This document shows, in pieces, positions 1-5,304 of a DNA stretch of 5,304 nucleotides (position 1 is its first letter; each line of letters starts with the position of its first letter). A model generated the notes under the pieces. That model saw nothing but the letters and a program-made list of their open reading frames with translations. It was not told where the DNA came from and searched no databases. Origin of the DNA: Lachnospiraceae bacterium (GTDB taxonomy: Bacteria > Bacillota > Clostridia > Lachnospirales > Lachnospiraceae); NCBI GenBank assembly GCA_014804225.1, contig JAAVAF010000048.1, positions 2,477 to 7,780 on the forward strand, read 5' to 3'. The position numbers and the translations under genes are program-made.

Positions 1-672
1 GCAGTCAAACACTGCCTGTGCAACAATCTCCTCGTTAAACGCCCACAAATCCTCGATCGAACCGCCGCCTCTGCCCACAATCATCACGTCCACCCCAAGC
101 CGTTCCAGTGCATGAATCCCGTTTACAATGCTCTCTGGGGCATACTCTCCCTGAACAATTGCGGGATAGAGAATAATCTGCACATACGGATTACGTCTCG
201 TCGCTATATTAATAATATCCCGCACTGCCGCTCCCGTAGACGCAGTCACTACACCGAGTGTCTTAATATAACGCGGTATCTTCTGCTTATATTCAGGGGA
301 AAACATCCCCATTTCCTCAAGCGCTCTTTTGAGCCTGTCAAACTTCTCGTACAAAAGACCAGCACCGTCCAACGTAATCTGTTTGGCATAAAGCTGGTAC
401 TTTCCATCTCTTTCATATACGTCAATGGTACCGCCAACCACTACCTGCTGCCCTTCCTCCAATTTGAAAGAAAGACCGGCGCGGCTGCCGGCAAACATAA
501 CGCATGTTATTATTCCTTTTTCATCTTTCAGGGTAAAATAGATATGCCCCGATGAATGATATTTGCAGTTACTGACCTCTCCCTTTACAAAAATTGACTT
601 TAGCATATAATCCTGCGTAAACATATTTTTGATGTAGGAGTTTACTTGGGCAACCGTATAGACATTTTGCAT
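1..672 (-). CDS. xseA: Exodeoxyribonuclease VII large subunit, N-terminal 224 residues (gene runs off the left edge)
   Basis: This is the catalytic large subunit of exonuclease VII, which with several small XseB subunits degrades single-stranded DNA to oligonucleotides in the cytoplasm. The frame is open from an ATG at 672 to base 1 with no stop, so about half of a typical 400-450 residue protein is present. Residues 1-100 look like the N-terminal OB-fold: YTVAQVNSYIKNMF at 5-18, then GEVSN and SGHIYFTLKD at 31-50. The start of the nuclease domain follows, with TASTGAAVRDI at 143-153 and the family hallmark RGGGSIEDLWAFN at 201-213. The start is supported by a GGAG site 7 bases upstream (680-683). 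The gene begins 38 bp after nusB, and this nusB-xseA order is common in Firmicutes; xseB would be expected just outside the window. Nothing seen suggests damage. Confidence 0.96.
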   Translation of the reverse strand, partial: MQNVYTVAQVNSYIKNMFTQDYMLKSIFVKGEVSNCKYHSSGHIYFTLKDEKGIITCVMFAGSRAGLSFKLEEGQQVVVGGTIDVYERDGKYQLYAKQITLDGAGLLYEKFDRLKRALEEMGMFSPEYKQKIPRYIKTLGVVTASTGAAVRDIINIATRRNPYVQIILYPAIVQGEYAPESIVNGIHALERLGVDVMIVGRGGGSIEDLWAFNEEIVAQAVFDC

Positions 673-710
673 GGAACAACTCCGTCCTTCACATTTTTCA
701 CAGTAATCCC

Positions 711-1109
711 TTATACGAATTTTGCAAGTATTCCGTTGACAAAGCCTGATGACTCCTCCTGACCAAACTTCTTGGCAAGCTCGACCGCCTCATTGATTGC
801 CACACCTGTCGGTACATCGTCATCAAACAGAATCTCGTAAACTGCAAGGCGCAGAATCGTGAGATCAACTTTTCCCATGCGTTGGGTTGTCCACCCTTTT
901 GCCTGTTGATTAATCTTATCATCAATCTCATCAAGTCGCTCCAGGATACTGTTTCCCTTTTTTGAGATGTATTGCATATCTTTTTCGTCCGCGGTAAACT
1001 CGTCCGCTTCAAAAAAGAAGTCCTCCTGCTCCGGCATCTCGTCACGGTCGTTAAATTCTACCCGAAAGATAAACTTAAAAATCTGCTCTCTAAGCTCTCG
1101 TCTGCTCAT
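711..1109 (-). CDS. nusB: Transcription antitermination factor NusB
   Basis: NusB binds boxA RNA together with NusE (ribosomal protein S10) and helps RNA polymerase read through rRNA operons. The 132-residue product has the usual family length and is all-helical in character. Recognisable segments are an Arg-rich first helix (SRRELREQIFKFIF, 2-15), the core RMGKVDLTILRLAVYEIL (77-94), VAINEAVELAKKFG (103-116) and the closing GFVNGILAK (122-130). An acidic stretch at 20-45 links the N-terminal helices and varies in the family. The ATG at 1109 has only a weak ribosome binding site: an AGGG about 8 bases upstream and an AAAGGAA further out. The gene lies 32 bp after the Asp23-family gene and 38 bp before xseA, so it probably shares one transcript with both and may depend partly on translational coupling. 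Confidence 0.97.
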   Translation of the reverse strand: MSRRELREQIFKFIFRVEFNDRDEMPEQEDFFFEADEFTADEKDMQYISKKGNSILERLDEIDDKINQQAKGWTTQRMGKVDLTILRLAVYEILFDDDVPTGVAINEAVELAKKFGQEESSGFVNGILAKFV

Positions 1110-1141
1110 TCCTATAGCCCTGTTCCTTTTTCCTTAGCGTA

Positions 1142-1531
1142 TTAAATGCCCTCTTGCATCTTGATTCCAATAATTCGAATATTGACATCAGATACTGCAA
1201 ATCCTGTCATCGTTTCAATTGCACTTTTTACTTTTTCCTGTACTTTATTACAGGTTGTCGGAATATTGAAACCGTACTCCAACGTGAGCGCTAAATCGAC
1301 AGACACATTTCCTTCAAGAATATCCACCTTGACACCCTTTGTCTGCTTTTTCATGCCCACTTTTTCCATCCACTCATTCGTGATATTGCCTGACATCGAG
1401 CTTACTCCGTCAACCTCTGTCGCCGCAAGTCCCGCTATCATCGCAACCACATCGTTTGCAATCTTCACCGTTCCTAATGTGTCCGTTTCACTCACATAAC
1501 CGTTTCTGTTCTTATCCATTTCCTTGTCCAT
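1142..1531 (-). CDS. Asp23/Gls24-family (YqhY-like) protein
   Basis: The 129-residue product matches the Asp23/Gls24 (DUF322) family along nearly its whole length. It shows GTVKIANDVVAMIAGLAATE (20-39) followed by VDGV, then a beta-rich middle (KGVKVDILEGNVSVDLAL, 65-82) and a C-terminal helix-strand block (VKSAIETMTGFAVSDVNIRI, 101-120). There is no signal peptide or membrane segment, so it should be cytosolic or bound to a membrane partner. Its place directly before nusB matches B. subtilis yqhY, which lies between accBC and nusB and has been linked to control of fatty-acid precursor synthesis; the same role here is inference. The ATG at 1531 has an AAAGGAG site at 1544-1550, 12 bases upstream, which is rather far. 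A second in-frame ATG at codon 5 would be further still. A promoter and dyad lie just upstream, making this the likely first gene of the operon. Confidence 0.93.
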   Translation of the reverse strand: MDKEMDKNRNGYVSETDTLGTVKIANDVVAMIAGLAATEVDGVSSMSGNITNEWMEKVGMKKQTKGVKVDILEGNVSVDLALTLEYGFNIPTTCNKVQEKVKSAIETMTGFAVSDVNIRIIGIKMQEGI

Positions 1532-1570
1532 ATTACAAACTTACTCCTTTCAAGGCCTACCTGTTCATAT

Positions 1571-1595
1571 GCGTTAAGTATAGCACACTTAACGC
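1571..1595. repeat. Perfect 9-bp inverted repeat in the gap before the Asp23-family gene
   Basis: The arms GCGTTAAGT (1571-1579) and ACTTAACGC (1587-1595) are perfect reverse complements separated by 7 bases. On the minus strand no U-run follows, so it is a poor intrinsic terminator for the lipoprotein gene. On the plus strand it is followed only by TATTTT. Because one arm overlaps the candidate -10 box for the Asp23-nusB-xseA operon, an operator for a dimeric regulator is a reasonable alternative. Confidence 0.6.
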
Positions 1596-1606
1596 TATTT
1601 TGCCTA
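1577..1606 (-). promoter_or_regulatory. Candidate extended -10 promoter for the Asp23-nusB-xseA operon
   Basis: On the minus strand TGCTATACT (1585-1577) is an extended -10: TG, one base, then TATACT, which matches TATAAT at five of six positions. Eighteen bases upstream lies TAGGCA (1606-1601), a four-of-six match to the TTGACA -35. A transcript would begin near 1570, about 40 bases before the ATG at 1531, leaving room for the AAAGGAG site. The position is right for a separate operon promoter between the lipoprotein and Asp23-family genes. Assigned by eye only. Confidence 0.45.
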
Positions 1607-1609
1607 GTA

Positions 1610-2800
1610 TTAATAAAATATATTCCAAAAGCTTATCGTACAAAGTTCTTCATTGGAAGCATACGATATCGCGCCCTCATTGTTCTTTATAATCCCAAAT
1701 ATCTGCCGCTCATCTATTATCTCAGAAAGCATTTCCTGATAAACCTGTGAATCGGCGCACTTTAATGTGACGTAATCTTCCTGCTTTACAGCTTCACTGT
1801 CAAAAATATTTTCAAGCTGCTGCCTGTCATACTGTTCAAAATAAAGTCCCTCTCGCACATAATAATTATCCTCTGTGCTGTCGCAGGCAGGAAGCATCAC
1901 CAAATCTTCAAAAGAATGCGTCTTTGCAATCTCACTTGTCGTAACCAAAAAATAATCGTAATTAATCGGCGGCAAAAATACCTCGTTCTCCGTGTCCTCA
2001 TTACCGCCGTACGAGTAAGAAGCATCTCCCCATGTCGGGTCCAGATAATAATATTTCCCGTTTACACGCACCAGATTCCACGCATGACGTTCCGCGCCCG
2101 TATAACCTGTCACCAAAAACGACTGAATCCCCACCTTTTGCAGCATATACTGCATCGCTTTTGCGTATCCCTGACAAACTGAGCGATGCCCCAAAAATAC
2201 AGAACGTATATTTTGATTGTTATCTGCATCTTTATCATATTCCGTGTTGTCAATCAGATACTCATACAAATACTTCACTGTGCTGTACTCATCTTCATTT
2301 AGCGGCACTTCGCTCATACAGTCCGACAAACTTTGCTCTATTTCGGCAAGCGCAGACTCTGCCTCTTCCTTCGTCATGGAATAGCTGCCCACAAAAGAAA
2401 TTCCCGTAAGCGTATCTCCAAAAAAATGTTCGGTATACTTAAATCCCTCGACATAAAAAAGCTCTGGGTGGTCGTTTAGCACACATTCAAATATTCTGTC
2501 AAGCTGTTCACTGTCAAGTGTCGAAATGCGTTTCTCCTCCGACATCGCAGTGAGCGCATCAAAAATTTCAAGATACAGCATTTGCTCTGTTTCATTGAGG
2601 TTGTGATAAGAATAATATACCTCTGTCATTTCGCGTACCGCTTCAGGCTCCTCGCTCTGTGTCTGCGGTTCACTTTGGTAAGACATAATAATATTCGAAA
2701 GCTCCGATGAAAAACCCTCATTCACATTCTCAATCTCTTCACATCCGCAAAGAATTGTCAAAATAACGCATGTTATTGTTGCAAGAATACCTTTTTTCAC
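1610..2800 (-). CDS. Transglutaminase-like domain lipoprotein
   Basis: This is a predicted surface lipoprotein of 396 residues with a C-terminal transglutaminase-like domain (papain-like fold). I chose the GTG at 2800 because a GGAGG (2807-2811) sits 6 bases upstream and the product then opens with a normal signal sequence, MKKGILATITCVILTILCGC. The frame could extend to a GTG at 2815, but that start lies upstream of the ribosome binding site. The lipobox is LCGC, with the lipidated cysteine at residue 20, followed by an acidic Ser/Gln/Glu-rich linker to about 60. Counting from the same start, the catalytic triad is Cys209 (SVCQGYAKAMQY), His239 (RHAWN) and Asp254 (YYYLDPTWGD), all present. 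The region from about 60 to 200 looks helical and resembles N-terminal regions of related Clostridia proteins. Whether it acts as protease, transglutaminase or inactive binder, and on what substrate, cannot be told. No partner gene is evident nearby. Confidence 0.88.
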   Translation of the reverse strand: MKKGILATITCVILTILCGCEEIENVNEGFSSELSNIIMSYQSEPQTQSEEPEAVREMTEVYYSYHNLNETEQMLYLEIFDALTAMSEEKRISTLDSEQLDRIFECVLNDHPELFYVEGFKYTEHFFGDTLTGISFVGSYSMTKEEAESALAEIEQSLSDCMSEVPLNEDEYSTVKYLYEYLIDNTEYDKDADNNQNIRSVFLGHRSVCQGYAKAMQYMLQKVGIQSFLVTGYTGAERHAWNLVRVNGKYYYLDPTWGDASYSYGGNEDTENEVFLPPINYDYFLVTTSEIAKTHSFEDLVMLPACDSTEDNYYVREGLYFEQYDRQQLENIFDSEAVKQEDYVTLKCADSQVYQEMLSEIIDERQIFGIIKNNEGAISYASNEELCTISFWNIFY

Positions 2801-2821
2801 ATCAATCCTCCACACTATCTG

Positions 2822-2851
2822 AAAAACGCTGCCCTTTGCGTTTTTCCAGCG
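2822..2851 (-). terminator. Weak intrinsic terminator or attenuator between prfC and the lipoprotein gene
   Basis: On the minus strand CGCTG (2851-2847) can pair with CAGCG (2831-2827), followed immediately by five U residues (2826-2822). The loop is 15 bases and the stem only 5 bp, so it is weak. A competing perfect 9-bp hairpin uses GAAAAACGC and GCGTTTTTC (2821-2829 with 2838-2846) and would bury the U-run in a stem. It lies about 60 bases after the prfC stop and only about 10 bases before the lipoprotein ribosome binding site. Confidence 0.35.
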
Positions 2852-2931
2852 CGAAACTTAGTACTTCTCCACGAAACAGCCTCTGCTGCGAGTGAAAATT
2901 GCAATAGACAATTAGAAGTACTTTTCGCGCT
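2848..2931. repeat. Long imperfect inverted repeat (18-bp arms) overlapping the prfC stop codon
   Basis: The right arm AGAAGTACTTTTCGCGCT (2914-2931) is matched over all 18 bases by the left arm at 2848-2868, which carries one 3-base insertion (CTT, 2857-2859). The 45-base centre holds two smaller dyads: AATTG/CAATT (2897-2901 and 2909-2913), directly next to the right arm, and CAGC/GCTG (2877-2880 and 2885-2888). The RNA could fold as a three-way junction. The right arm includes two bases of the prfC TAG stop. The compact, nested shape suggests a small palindromic intergenic element, but only one copy is present here. Confidence 0.65.
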
Positions 2932-4537
2932 AATTCCTACCGAATTCTGAAAGCACAAGTCCCTTATTTCTCTCCTCTGTCATTCCGATACTCCACTGAT
3001 TGATGAATAAAAGCAGCGGATTCCCCTTTAAATCCTGTATCTTCTTCATATCTGACGTGCCTGAAAGCTTATTTAAGTCTACCTCCTCCTTATTTTCAAT
3101 CCAGCGGATATGCTCATATGGAAGCGGCTCTAGCTTAATTTCGACATTATATTCATTCTCAAGACGATATTTTAGGACGTCAAACTGCAAAACACCCACA
3201 ACACCGACGATAATTTCCTCCATACCTGTATTAAACTCTTGGAAAATCTGGATCGCGCCCTCCTGCGCAATCTGATTGACACCCTTGATAAACTGCTTTC
3301 TTTTCATCGTATCAATCTGACGCACCCTTGCGAAATGCTCCGGCGCAAACGTCGGTATCCCGTCGTAACAGATGTTATTTTTCGGTGCGCACACAGTATC
3401 TCCAATCGAAAAAATGCCCGGATCAAACACACCAATAATGTCGCCCGCATATGCTTCATCGAGAATTTTGCGCTCGTCCGCCATAATCTGCTGCGGCTGC
3501 GATAATCGCATCACCTTCTGCCCCTGCACATGCTTAACCTCCGCACTCGCGTCAAACTTTCCCGAACAGATACGCATAAACGCAATTCTGTCACGATGCG
3601 CCTTATTCATATTTGCCTGTATCTTAAACACAAACGCCGAAAAGTCGTTTTCAACAGGGTCAATGCACTCTCCCTGTGAAACGCGGGCAAGCGGCGTTGC
3701 TGCCATCTCAATAAAATTTTGCAGGAAAACTTCCACGCCGAAATTGGTGAGCGCCGAGCCAAAAAAAACAGGTGTTAGCTTTCCCTTTCTAACTTCTTCT
3801 ATATCAAATTCCGCACTCGCCCCATCAAGCAAATCAATTTCGTCCCGCAAAAGTGCAAGCGCCTCATCTCCGATTGTTTCCAGCAAAAGCGCCTCATCAT
3901 CCATCGGAATTACGGTCGTTTCGCCTTCTTTGGTCCCCTTCTGCGTATCAGAATAGGTCAGCACATGATTTTCATGCCTGTCGAAAACGCCCTTAAAACG
4001 CTTTCCAGAACCAATCGGCCAGTTGACAGGACATGTCGCAATCCCAAGCTCTTTCTCGATTTCATCCAACAGTTCAAATGTATCGTTTGCGTCCCTGTCC
4101 ATCTTGTTGATAAACGTAAAAATAGGGATCCCACGCATACCACACACCTTAAAGAGCTTTCTTGTCTGTGCTTCCACACCTTTTGACGCATCAATGACCA
4201 TCACAGCCGAATCCGCCGCCATCAGCGTACGGTAAGTGTCCTCAGAAAAGTCCTGATGCCCCGGCGTATCCAGTATATTAATGCAGCAGCCGTTATAATT
4301 AAACTGCAGCACAGAGGAGGTTACTGAGATACCTCTCTCCTTCTCAATCTCCATCCAGTCCGACACGGCATGTCTTGCCGTCGCCTTTCCCTTAACGCTT
4401 CCGGCAAGGTTGATCGCCCCTCCGTATAAAAGAAATTTCTCCGTAAGGGTTGTCTTACCCGCATCGGGATGGGAGATGATCGCAAAGGTTCTCCTCTTGT
4501 TTATTTCTTCCGCAATATTACTCACTTGTATAACCAT
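2930..4537 (-). CDS. prfC: Peptide chain release factor 3 (RF3), translational GTPase
   Basis: RF3 is a cytoplasmic GTPase that removes RF1 or RF2 from the ribosome after peptide release. The 535-residue length is normal for the family. GTPase motifs are all present: P-loop SHPDAGKTT (22-30), switch I region RGISVTSS (68-75), DTPGH (90-94), NKMD (144-147) and GSAL (260-263). After these come the domain II and RF3-specific C-terminal segments, including QEGAIQIFQ and GVVGVLQFDVLKYRLENEY. WPIGSG, near 173-178, is also typical of RF3. The start is uncertain: the ATG at 4537 has AAAGGAG only one base upstream (4539-4545), while an in-frame GTG at 4525 would give a 13-base spacing and a product starting at VSNIAEEI. 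The enzyme core begins at residue 13, so either start gives a full protein. The gene follows deoB after a structured 122-bp gap and may have its own promoter. Confidence 0.97.
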   Translation of the reverse strand: MVIQVSNIAEEINKRRTFAIISHPDAGKTTLTEKFLLYGGAINLAGSVKGKATARHAVSDWMEIEKERGISVTSSVLQFNYNGCCINILDTPGHQDFSEDTYRTLMAADSAVMVIDASKGVEAQTRKLFKVCGMRGIPIFTFINKMDRDANDTFELLDEIEKELGIATCPVNWPIGSGKRFKGVFDRHENHVLTYSDTQKGTKEGETTVIPMDDEALLLETIGDEALALLRDEIDLLDGASAEFDIEEVRKGKLTPVFFGSALTNFGVEVFLQNFIEMAATPLARVSQGECIDPVENDFSAFVFKIQANMNKAHRDRIAFMRICSGKFDASAEVKHVQGQKVMRLSQPQQIMADERKILDEAYAGDIIGVFDPGIFSIGDTVCAPKNNICYDGIPTFAPEHFARVRQIDTMKRKQFIKGVNQIAQEGAIQIFQEFNTGMEEIIVGVVGVLQFDVLKYRLENEYNVEIKLEPLPYEHIRWIENKEEVDLNKLSGTSDMKKIQDLKGNPLLLFINQWSIGMTEERNKGLVLSEFGRN

Positions 4538-4554
4538 GCTCCTTTCTCAGCCTG

Positions 4555-4582
4555 TAAGTTTGTGCGTACACGCACAAACTTA
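4555..4582. repeat. Perfect 12-bp hairpin just upstream of the prfC ribosome binding site
   Basis: TAAGTTTGTGCG (4555-4566) and CGCACAAACTTA (4571-4582) are perfect reverse complements around a 4-base TACA loop. On the minus-strand transcript the hairpin ends about 9 bases before the prfC AAAGGAG. It has no U-run after it, so it is not a standard terminator for deoB. It could protect an RNA 5' end, modulate prfC translation, or bind a dimeric regulator. Confidence 0.65.
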
Positions 4583-4584
4583 TT

Positions 4585-4610
4585 AGGTTGAAAATTTTAA
4601 TTTTCAACCT
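4585..4610. repeat. Perfect 11-bp AT-rich hairpin between deoB and prfC
   Basis: AGGTTGAAAAT (4585-4595) and ATTTTCAACCT (4600-4610) are perfect reverse complements with a 4-base loop. The hairpin sits two bases from the preceding dyad, so the pair forms a tandem structure. On the minus strand no U-run follows; on the plus strand a short TTTTT does. On the minus strand, TTGAAA (4607-4602) within it lies 16 bases from TAATAA (4585-4580), a weak promoter-like pair that could serve prfC. Confidence 0.6.
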
Positions 4611-4659
4611 TTTTCCTCCATTGTCTGTTTGCGCAATTCCTTATAAAATTTCATCTGCA

Positions 4660-5304
4660 TCAGCGTGTGCATAAAAGACTTTCTCCCGCTACCTCGCACG
4701 GAACGTCAAGATAGTCAAGCACCGTGGCTGCGATATCCGCAAAGGTGTCACGCGTCCCATAATTAATGGGTTTTATATTTTTCCCATACAGAATAAGCGG
4801 CGTGTGCTCTCTCGTGTGGTCGGTCGTTTTTGTATAGGCAGGGTCACAGCCGTGGTCAGCCGTGATCATAAGCACATCGTCTTCTCTCATTTTACCCATA
4901 ATTTCAGGAAGTTTTTCATCAAAATAAGTAATCGCCTTTGCGTATCCGTCCACATCTCGTCTGTGTCCGTAAAGCATATCATAATCCACAAGGTTAATAA
5001 AGCATAATCCTTCAAAATCCTTATCGAGATATTCCAGGGTGCGCTCTATTCCCTCTGCATTTCCGCTCGTGTATACAAAGTCCGTGATGCCCTTTCCGGC
5101 AAAGATATCATTGATTTTACCTACGGCAAGCACATCTTTTCCCGCTGCCTTTAACTGGTCAAGCATGGTTGTTTTCGGCGGCAACAGCGAATAGTCGTGG
5201 CGATGCGCCGTTCTTGTATAATTACCCGACCCGCCCACAAACGGTCTTGCAATCACACGCCCGACACCGTGCTCTCCCTGAAGCATCTGTCTTGCCTTTT
5301 TACA
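4660..5304 (-). CDS. deoB: Phosphopentomutase, C-terminal 214 residues (start lies beyond the right edge)
   Basis: DeoB interconverts ribose (or deoxyribose) 1-phosphate and 5-phosphate, joining nucleoside phosphorolysis to pentose metabolism; it is a Mn-dependent alkaline-phosphatase-superfamily enzyme in the cytoplasm. The frame is open to base 5304, so the first visible residue (CKKARQ) is internal, ahead of GEHGVGRVIARPFVGG. About 170-180 residues, including the phosphorylated threonine, should lie outside the window. Counting from the edge, the visible metal ligands are Asp109 and His114 (DMLYGH), Asp150 and His151 (TADHGCDP) and His163 (DHTREHTPL). The end at GESLLCTR then TGA fits the family, which stops a few residues after a G-x-S motif. 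Deo genes often cluster with nucleoside phosphorylases and transporters, so these may precede it. No good terminator follows the stop. Confidence 0.96.
   Translation of the reverse strand, partial: CKKARQMLQGEHGVGRVIARPFVGGSGNYTRTAHRHDYSLLPPKTTMLDQLKAAGKDVLAVGKINDIFAGKGITDFVYTSGNAEGIERTLEYLDKDFEGLCFINLVDYDMLYGHRRDVDGYAKAITYFDEKLPEIMGKMREDDVLMITADHGCDPAYTKTTDHTREHTPLILYGKNIKPINYGTRDTFADIAATVLDYLDVPCEVAGESLLCTR

Noticed and set aside
112..555. A 147-codon plus-strand frame at the left end.
   Set aside because: It is antisense to the xseA reading frame, which carries hallmark family motifs; its translation resembles no known family.
698..1045. A 115-codon minus-strand frame overlapping nusB.
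   Set aside because: It is out of frame with nusB, Arg/Ser-rich, and has no similarity I can recognise.
2798..2815. The upstream GTG at 2815 as start of the lipoprotein.
   Set aside because: The GGAGG ribosome binding site lies downstream of it, and the extra residues spoil the normal Met-Lys-Lys start of the signal peptide.
3372..3956. A 194-codon open frame on the plus strand opposite prfC.
   Set aside because: It lies wholly antisense to a clearly conserved RF3 gene, has low-complexity Ser/Ala-rich translation, and no recognisable domain. It is a shadow of the real gene.
4612..4680. A 22-codon minus-strand frame overlapping the deoB stop, ending in MEEKG, which a one-base insertion in the T-run would join to DeoB.
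   Set aside because: DeoB already ends normally a few residues after its G-x-S motif, and the short frame has no ribosome binding site. No frameshift is needed to explain the gene.
1..5304. Search for CRISPR arrays, tRNAs, insertion sequences, toxin-antitoxin pairs or defence genes.
   Set aside because: No spaced direct repeats, tRNA-like cloverleaf, transposase motifs or small paired genes were seen; the window is compact housekeeping sequence.

Overview
This is a 5.3-kb piece of a chromosome in which every supported gene reads on the minus strand. It most likely comes from a Gram-positive anaerobe of the class Clostridia, with Lachnospiraceae as my best guess. The grounds are: strong AAAGGAG/GGAGG ribosome binding sites, an Asp23-family gene next to nusB and xseA as in Firmicutes, a small lipoprotein of a kind common in gut Clostridia, and moderate GC content with frequent ATA and AAA codons. 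The taxonomy is inference.

In the direction of transcription (high to low coordinates) the layout is as follows. (1) 5304-4660: the C-terminal half of phosphopentomutase (deoB), whose start lies outside the window. (2) 4659-4538: a 122-bp gap with two adjacent perfect hairpins, an orphan GGAGG site and a possible tiny leader ORF. (3) 4537-2930: complete peptide chain release factor 3 (prfC). (4) 2929-2801: a structured gap with an 18-bp inverted repeat that includes the prfC stop codon and overlaps two competing hairpins, one of them terminator-like. (5) 2800-1610: a lipoprotein with a transglutaminase-like Cys-His-Asp domain. (6) 1609-1532: a gap with a perfect 9-bp dyad over an extended -10 promoter. 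(7) 1531-1: Asp23/YqhY-family gene, nusB and the first half of xseA, spaced 32 and 38 bp apart and probably one operon.

The genes are mostly housekeeping: nucleoside salvage (DeoB), ribosome recycling after termination (RF3), rRNA antitermination (NusB) and DNA exonuclease VII (XseA). The least characterised product is the transglutaminase-like lipoprotein, which probably acts at the outer face of the membrane. I found no mobile element, CRISPR array, tRNA or rRNA, and no convincing new multigene system. What deserves a second look is mainly the three structured intergenic regions. No stretch longer than about 130 bases lacks a gene.
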